From Thermoplasmata archaeon (lineage in GTDB: Archaea; Thermoplasmatota; Thermoplasmata; Thermoplasmatales; Thermoplasmataceae), in assembly GCA_021835265.1 (NCBI GenBank), contig JAKBQK010000086.1:1-11112 (forward strand): 11,112 bases of DNA, in the 5' to 3' direction. The position numbers and the translations under genes are program-made. Of the stretch, positions 6,539 through 11,112 are shown in pieces. How positions within the stretch are numbered: the stretch's first letter is position 1; every line of letters begins with the position of its first letter. The notes below the pieces were generated by a model. The model had not been told where the DNA came from. It saw only the letters and a program-made list of their open reading frames with translations, and did not search any database.

Positions 6539-8437
6539 ATGGCAGCAATAATGCAAAGTAAAACATTTCATTTTAAGCCTCAATTTCTCGAATTTAGCAG
6601 CGAAAGCGCTCTTGGAGTGAAACTTCATAAGTTCCAATTGATGATCAAGGACATTATTAAAAGCCCTTATGATTGTATCTTCATCGACGCCCCAACTGCC
6701 TCTGGGAAAACTTTTTCTTTTCTTCTGCCAACTGCATGTAATTATTTAACTGTCAGAAGGGCAAAAACACTTATAATTTCTCCAACAAATCTTCTAATAG
6801 AACAAACTTATAGTGATATTTTAACTAAACTCGACGAAAACCAGGAGTTAAGAGATATCCATACAACCAAGATCACTGCCAAATCACTAGCTGGTCTAAC
6901 ACTCTTTGAAAGAGCCAAAAGGATTCGAAAAGACTTTATCATTAATGATATAATAATATCGAATCCTGACATTATCGCGCTTTTTTTAGCAGGATTTTAC
7001 GACGCTAATTACGATAAAAGCAGGGATAAGGAATTCTCACGTAATCGGAGCACTGAGGACATTTTTTCAGAACTTAATGTTGTAATTTTCGATGAATACC
7101 ATGTTTATTCAGAAGAAGAGTCAGGGAAAATTGCTGCTCTCATTTATCTAAGTAAATTGATTCATAACATTCCAAAAGTTATTTTCACTTCCGCTACTCC
7201 TCAAAATAAGCTGATGGGATTGTTAAGTAAATTGGGATTCAAATGTGCCGATTATCATGAAATCTCCTCTTCATATGAGAAGCCAGAATCAAGGAAGATC
7301 AGAGGAGAAGTGACTCTCACGGTAACAGATCAACCTATAATGGAAGCATTGGATCATCGCATTGATGACACCTCAAAAGTTCTTTATCTATTCGATCATA
7401 AGATTGATGCCGAGATTTCCAGGAAAAAACTCATACATATGGGTTTAGACAGTAAATACATTCAAGATCTTTCTGGTTTTTCTAATAGGGCCACCACGAA
7501 ACAAGTCCCTTCTGGTATTGAGAGGTGTATATTAGCAACAAACGCCGCTGAGCAAGGATTAAATTTAGATGTGAATCGCTCATATATAGAGCCTGGATTA
7601 TACCTCGAGAACCTGACGCAGAGATATGGGAGAATTGGTCGGCAGGGAAGGTCGGGTTCTATTACGATTCACTTTAGAACACCCCAAGTTGAAAGCATTC
7701 CTGATAATATCATTGAATTCCAGGAATTAATATCCAATCTTGAAGACAGTTTTTTTAAGAAAGAAGTCTTTCTCTCCAGGATAAAAAGGCATTTTGCGGC
7801 ATTTATGGCCCTATGCACGATTAGAGATACAAGACATGTATTGGGTTTACAAATTCAAGAGTTATTAAGAAATCTAAAAGATCAGCAAATTTCTGAAATT
7901 TACGAGGCATTGCTATCATTCAACAAGACGGTAAATGATTTAAGTAAATTACAAGGTCCAGATCCTGAGGACCTGAGAGACCTGAACAAATGGTGGAATA
8001 ATTTCCTTCTTTCCATCGGATTTTTCAGAGGCCAATCCATGACAGTTCCGGTAGGACTTGAACGAGAAGGTGGGGTTATGACAACCACTGAGGACATAAT
8101 ATGGGTTAAAAAATGGTGTAAGACCGAGATTATTGGTAGTGGAAAAGATTCGATTTATTTAATAAAATCATTCAATGAGGTCCCATCCTTAGTTGAAATT
8201 GAATTTTCTGTACCTGAAGGAAATATCAAAGTTTCTGATAGAGAGCTGTTAGATAGAGAGAAATTTGGGCAAATCTATTACAGGAAGATTTCACATTTTT
8301 TGGAAATAGCATTTGAGGACACAGGAATAAACTTGCCGGAAACACTGCATCATTTGACGTCAGTCTTGAAAATCATTTATCCTGGGATGCTGATGCCGTT
8401 GGAGGTTGAACTTGTTTCAAAATCCCAATTTATCTGA
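6539..8437 (+). CDS. cas3: Cas3 helicase (Cas3'), no HD domain
   Basis: A 632-residue superfamily 2 helicase. Motif I is APTASGKTF (51-59), motif Ia SPTNLLIEQT (81-90), the DEAH-type Walker B is DEYH (185-188), motif III TSAT (217-220), motif V TNAAEQGLNLDV (334-345) and motif VI QRYGRIGRQGR (361-371). The N terminus has no HD signature, and there are only ~50 residues before motif I, so it is the helicase-only form used in type I-D, where the nuclease is on Cas10d. It should be recruited to the target-bound complex and move along DNA by ATP hydrolysis. Residues after ~400 form a helical and mixed C-terminal region I cannot assign further. ATG 6539 abuts the csc1 stop without a Shine-Dalgarno site, so translation is probably coupled; ATG 6551 is an alternative. 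Confidence 0.93.
   Translation: MAAIMQSKTFHFKPQFLEFSSESALGVKLHKFQLMIKDIIKSPYDCIFIDAPTASGKTFSFLLPTACNYLTVRRAKTLIISPTNLLIEQTYSDILTKLDENQELRDIHTTKITAKSLAGLTLFERAKRIRKDFIINDIIISNPDIIALFLAGFYDANYDKSRDKEFSRNRSTEDIFSELNVVIFDEYHVYSEEESGKIAALIYLSKLIHNIPKVIFTSATPQNKLMGLLSKLGFKCADYHEISSSYEKPESRKIRGEVTLTVTDQPIMEALDHRIDDTSKVLYLFDHKIDAEISRKKLIHMGLDSKYIQDLSGFSNRATTKQVPSGIERCILATNAAEQGLNLDVNRSYIEPGLYLENLTQRYGRIGRQGRSGSITIHFRTPQVESIPDNIIEFQELISNLEDSFFKKEVFLSRIKRHFAAFMALCTIRDTRHVLGLQIQELLRNLKDQQISEIYEALLSFNKTVNDLSKLQGPDPEDLRDLNKWWNNFLLSIGFFRGQSMTVPVGLEREGGVMTTTEDIIWVKKWCKTEIIGSGKDSIYLIKSFNEVPSLVEIEFSVPEGNIKVSDRELLDREKFGQIYYRKISHFLEIAFEDTGINLPETLHHLTSVLKIIYPGMLMPLEVELVSKSQFI
8401..8405 (+). promoter_or_regulatory. 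Shine-Dalgarno site that sets the cas4 TTG start
   Basis: GGAGG, the strongest such site in the window, lies inside the cas3 3' end. It touches the TTG at 8406 but is 6 nt from the TTG at 8412, which makes 8412 the likely start. Confidence 0.65.
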
Positions 8438-8924
8438 ACAAAGAGGTATAACTGGAAACCATTTTTTTGATTTTGCATCCTGTAAGACACGTCTTTGGCT
8501 GTCGAATAAGCGAATTGATGTTGGACTTGACAATCAACATATACAGATCGGAAAATATATCGACGAAAAAACTAAACCTCGACTCAGGAAGAGGTTGACA
8601 ATTCAGGGTTTATGTTCGATAGATTATATCGAAGACAAAAATGTAGTTGAAGTTCACGAAATAAAAAAAGGGAAGACCCCGTCTTTACCTCATTATATGC
8701 AGTTATTGTTTTATCTTCAGATAATCTATGAAATTACAGACAGAGAGCCAATTGGGATACTCCATCTTCCACAAACGAAAAAAGTTGTCAGAATTAAACG
8801 AGACGAAGCTATGGTATATAGAACCTACCAAAACATAATTGAAACCTTAAAAGAAGAATGTCCAAAACCAGAGTGGAAGCCAATTTGTTCAGGCTGCCGG
8901 TTTATGGAGATGTGTTGGGCTTGA
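8412..8924 (+). CDS. cas4: Cas4 Fe-S RecB-family exonuclease
   Basis: A 170-residue PD-(D/E)XK nuclease that trims and orients prespacers, helping select those beside a proper PAM. Four cysteines for an iron-sulfur cluster are in place: C24 in FASCKTRLWL, then C159, C162 and C168 in ICSGCRFMEMCWA. RecB-type catalytic residues are D71 (SIDYIE), E83 and K85 (VHEIKKGK), followed by HYMQLLFYLQ (94-103), the QhXXY-like motif with Q97. H43 in QHIQIGK may be the conserved N-terminal histidine. The start is taken as TTG 8412 because GGAGG sits 6 nt upstream; no ATG or GTG fits. It overlaps cas3 by 26 nt and cas1 by about 10 nt, consistent with an adaptation cassette. Confidence 0.92.
   Translation: MFQNPNLSEQRGITGNHFFDFASCKTRLWLSNKRIDVGLDNQHIQIGKYIDEKTKPRLRKRLTIQGLCSIDYIEDKNVVEVHEIKKGKTPSLPHYMQLLFYLQIIYEITDREPIGILHLPQTKKVVRIKRDEAMVYRTYQNIIETLKEECPKPEWKPICSGCRFMEMCWA
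8906..8909 (+). promoter_or_regulatory. Shine-Dalgarno site that sets the cas1 start
   Basis: GGAG (within GGAGATG) inside the 3' end of cas4 lies 5 nt before the TTG at 8915. GTG 8912 would be too close and TTG 8921 is 11 nt away. The choice agrees with the normal Cas1 N terminus, which begins a few residues before the xxYHIFSNGTL segment. Confidence 0.55.
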
Positions 8925-9889
8925 ATAAGAATTATCACATTTTCTCAAATGGCACTCTTTCCGCAGACCAATCAGTTTTCCGGTTTGACACCGAGGAAGG
9001 AAAGATGACTAGAATACCAGTGGAAGGTGTCAGTTCGTTTGATCTCTACGGTGGAATAACGATAACATCTGGAGCCTTATCCCTGGCTGTAAAACATAAT
9101 GTTTGCCTGCACTTATTCGGATATTATGGTAATTATCTGGGAACGTTTTGGCCAAAAGAGACTTATTTTAGCGGAGATTTGACGATAAAACAATCGTTAA
9201 TATATGCTGATTATAGGTGTAGAGTTTCACTTTCAATGACACTTTTAAATGGAATCGAAAGGAATATGGTGGCACTGTTAAGAAAATTTGGTGGGAATGT
9301 AACTGATCTAGTATTTACACCGACAGACAACACGATCGAAAGCTTGATGTTGTCCGAAGCAAGAATGAGGCGATCATATTATGCCAGACTCGATGAATTA
9401 TTACCTGACGAATTTAAAATAGGAAATCGTGAAAAGAGGCCACCGTCTAATTACGGAAACTCTTTATTATCATTTGGAAATTCTTTATTATATGCAGAAT
9501 TCGTAACTCAGGCCAGAAAAACTTCAGTAAATATTACCATTCCGTTTTATCACTCTCCAGAATCAGGCAGGTTTGCTTTATCGTTGGATTTATCTGAAGT
9601 ATTTAAACCAGGTTTGGTAGATCGTTTTATTATTAGCATGGTTAGGCAGGGAATTATGAAAGCAAATAGTGATCATTTTCACGAGGTGGGTAATGGCATT
9701 CTTTTGAACGAGAAAGGGAAAAAGATTTTTGTTGAAAATTGGGAGAATTGGTTAGAACTGGCTTCATACAATCAAAGACTCAAAAGAAAGGTCTCTCATC
9801 GGGAGTTGATTAGAATGGAGATCCATAAATATTCCAAAGAAGTCGAAGGGATTGAAAAATATAAGCCGATAAGGTTGCCTGCTGATTGA
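8915..9889 (+). CDS. cas1: Cas1 spacer integrase
   Basis: A 324-residue metal-dependent integrase that, with Cas2, inserts new spacers at the leader end. The N-terminal beta domain begins NKNYHIFSNGTL and includes FDLYGGITITSGALSLAVKH (42-61). The catalytic helical domain has E148 (MLSEARMRRSYY), H213 (PFYHSPESGRF) and D225/E228 (SLDLSEVF), matching the conserved Glu-His-Asp site. All expected active-site residues are present. The start is set at TTG 8915 from the GGAG 5 nt upstream; an ATG at 8858 would add 19 residues read out of frame through the Cas4 cysteine cluster and is unlikely. TTG 8921 is also possible. It overlaps cas4 by 10 nt and is separated from cas2 by one base. Confidence 0.94.
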   Translation: MGLNKNYHIFSNGTLSADQSVFRFDTEEGKMTRIPVEGVSSFDLYGGITITSGALSLAVKHNVCLHLFGYYGNYLGTFWPKETYFSGDLTIKQSLIYADYRCRVSLSMTLLNGIERNMVALLRKFGGNVTDLVFTPTDNTIESLMLSEARMRRSYYARLDELLPDEFKIGNREKRPPSNYGNSLLSFGNSLLYAEFVTQARKTSVNITIPFYHSPESGRFALSLDLSEVFKPGLVDRFIISMVRQGIMKANSDHFHEVGNGILLNEKGKKIFVENWENWLELASYNQRLKRKVSHRELIRMEIHKYSKEVEGIEKYKPIRLPAD

Positions 9890-9890
9890 C

Positions 9891-10145
9891 ATGCACGTAA
9901 TAATTGCTTATGATGTTGAAGCAAAAAGAACCGAAAAATTTAAGAAAATATGCCAGAATTATCTAGTGAAAATCCAAAATAGCGTTTTCGAAGGCGATAT
10001 CAATGAATCACAACTTATGCGATTAAGAGATTCTTTGGAAAGAGAAACCAAGGAAGGTGAAACTGTAAGAATCTGGGTACCCTCCAAAATAATTGAGACT
10101 ATTCAAATTGGAAGACATAATTCAATCGAAGAAGGGATAATATGA
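9891..10145 (+). CDS. cas2: Cas2 adaptation protein
   Basis: An 84-residue ferredoxin-fold protein that bridges two Cas1 dimers in the integrase complex. The first strand MHVIIAYDVEAKR carries the conserved Asp (D8), and NYLVKIQNSVFEGDINESQL (23-42) matches the Cas2 helix and the QNSVFEG strand motif closely. The C-terminal strand VRIWVPS (59-65) follows. The length is normal for Cas2. It starts at ATG one base after the cas1 stop, without a clear Shine-Dalgarno site, so coupling to cas1 is likely. It is the last gene before the leader. Confidence 0.95.
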   Translation: MHVIIAYDVEAKRTEKFKKICQNYLVKIQNSVFEGDINESQLMRLRDSLERETKEGETVRIWVPSKIIETIQIGRHNSIEEGII

Positions 10146-10165
10146 TCCACTTTAGATCAATCATG

Positions 10166-10177
10166 GCAATATATTGC
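10166..10177. promoter_or_regulatory. 12-bp palindrome in the leader, possible regulator site
   Basis: GCAATATATTGC reads the same on both strands. Its GCAA/TTGC ends resemble the TTGCAA cores between csa3 and cas6, so it may bind the same regulator; this link is inference. A second, weaker dyad, TGATC-N7-GATCA, spans the cas2 stop codon at 10143-10159. Confidence 0.4.
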
Positions 10178-10291
10178 GAAAAACTTAATTATTATAACTA
10201 GCAAAAAAACCCTCTACCCATGGATTTTGACGAAAATGTTTTAGTATGTGGTTCATTTCCTAACCTTGTATAAGCTTTGACTTTGCTAAAG

Positions 10292-10302
10292 TATTTAATA
10301 TA
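10292..10302 (+). promoter_or_regulatory. TATA box of the CRISPR array promoter
   Basis: TATTTAATATA lies 16-26 nt upstream of the first repeat. A start of transcription about 25 nt downstream of its centre would fall at or just inside the first repeat, as seen for short archaeal leaders. Inferred from sequence and spacing. Confidence 0.55.
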
Positions 10303-10317
10303 CGGAGACTGTTTCTT

Positions 10318-11112
10318 GTCAGAAATTAACTCTATAAGAGATTGATACGGAGGATGCTCCTTACCTGTTCACTACCAAAGCACGTGTCAGAAATTAACTC
10401 TATAAGAGATTGATACCAGTATGGCAGTGTGAACATCCGGACAGGGTGTTAAGTCAGAAATTAACTCTATAAGAGATTGATACACACTACGAGAAATACG
10501 ACCAAAATTCTCTCTAATCGTCAGAAATTAACTCTATAAGAGATTGATACTCGTGGAACGGCTGCGGGAATATTGGGAAAAAGGAGTCAGAAATTAACTC
10601 TATAAGAGATTGATACTTTCACTCTAAAGGGTATGTCCACACTTTCTGCATCGTCAGAAATTAACTCTATAAGAGATTGATACTTCATTTAAGGTCCTTG
10701 CCCAATACTTGGTATCCTTGTCAGAAATTAACTCTATAAGAGATTGATACCTGGTATTCAGGACTTGATCCCCCGAAGGATAACTGTCAGAAATTAACTC
10801 TATAAGAGATTGATACACGTGCAGATGCGCACAATCCTCACACAGGAAACTGGTCAGAAATTAACTCTATAAGAGATTGATACATGTCAAAAACGATCAT
10901 TGTGATTTATGTGGACATGGTCAGAAATTAACTCTATAAGAGATTGATACTGGGAGAAAATGAGATTGGCGGTCATAGAGGGATTGTCAGAAATTAACTC
11001 TATAAGAGATTGATACAGGACAAACAGGACAATGACAAGGCCAAGCTCCCCTGTCAGAAATTAACTCTATAAGAGATTGATACGTAGAGGCCCAGGAAGG
11101 CAGCAGCGATCT
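10318..11112 (+). CRISPR. CRISPR array, 12 identical 31-bp repeats, continues past window
   Basis: Repeats start at 10318, 10386, 10453, 10520, 10586, 10653, 10720, 10786, 10853, 10920, 10986 and 11053. Each is 31 bp, begins GTCAGAAATTAACTC and ends AAGAGATTGATAC, with no differences between copies. Eleven complete spacers are 37, 36, 36, 35, 36, 36, 35, 36, 36, 35 and 36 bp; a twelfth is cut by the window end after 29 bases. Each repeat holds a short hairpin, CTCT-ATA-AGAG, and the 8 bases after it, ATTGATAC, match the position of the Cas6-made crRNA handle, so transcription is left to right from the leader. No degenerate end repeat is seen. The identical repeats and tight spacer lengths suggest a functional, recently active array. 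I see no spacer that matches another part of this window. Confidence 0.99.

Larger units (their letters stand above)
10146..10317 (+). promoter_or_regulatory. CRISPR leader
   Basis: A 172-bp AT-rich non-coding stretch between cas2 and the first repeat, with no plausible ORF. It contains a 12-bp perfect palindrome (10166-10177), an AT-rich block around 10180-10196, an A7 run and a TATA box near the array. By position it should hold the array promoter and the sequences that guide Cas1-Cas2 insertion at the first repeat. The repeat polarity (handle-like ATTGATAC at the right end of each unit) agrees with transcription from this side. Confidence 0.8.

Noticed and set aside
8858..8914. ATG 8858 as the Cas1 start
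   Set aside because: The added 19 residues come from the Cas4 cysteine-cluster sequence in another frame and do not resemble a Cas1 N terminus; GGAG at 8906 supports 8915.
10146..10317. Degenerate repeat or small gene in the leader
   Set aside because: No stretch resembles the 31-bp repeat and no ORF of useful length with a ribosome site is present.

Overview
The window carries a complete type I-D CRISPR-Cas locus from an archaeon. Evidence for an archaeon: a truncated type IV pilin-like gene with a class III signal peptide, a Csa3-type CARF/winged-helix regulator, TATA-box promoters placed for leaderless or nearly leaderless transcripts, and GGAGG/GGTGA Shine-Dalgarno sites inside the operon. 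The sequence is AT-rich. I cannot fix the genus; an acidophilic or thermophilic archaeal lineage is possible but is a guess.

Layout. Positions 2-493 hold the 3' part of a pilin-like gene on the + strand. A short T-rich convergent region (494-613) separates it from csa3 on the - strand (614-1249). A 90-bp divergent promoter region (1250-1339) has nested TTGCAA-type repeats. It is followed by a tightly packed + strand operon: cas6, cas10d (csc3, with an HD nuclease domain), csc2 (Cas7), csc1 (Cas5), cas3 helicase without an HD domain, cas4, cas1 and cas2. A 172-bp leader (10146-10317) leads into an array of identical 31-bp repeats. Twelve repeats and eleven complete spacers are visible, and the array runs off the window end.

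How the genes work together. Cas1, Cas2 and Cas4 acquire spacers at the leader end. The array transcript is cut by Cas6 at the base of a small hairpin, leaving an 8-nt ATTGATAC handle. Cas10d, Csc2, Csc1 and Cas6 (with a small Cas11 subunit probably translated from inside cas10d) form the surveillance complex. The Cas3 helicase is recruited, and the HD nuclease sits on Cas10d rather than on Cas3, the defining type I-D arrangement. Csa3 probably controls the divergent promoter and perhaps the leader.

The system type is already described, so I do not claim a new one. The points most worth checking are the shared palindromic half-sites in the csa3/cas6 promoter and the leader, the hidden Cas11 start, a CARF sensor with no visible cyclic-oligoadenylate synthase, the unusual repeat handle, and five of eleven spacers that can be read as CxxC zinc-binding peptide sequence.
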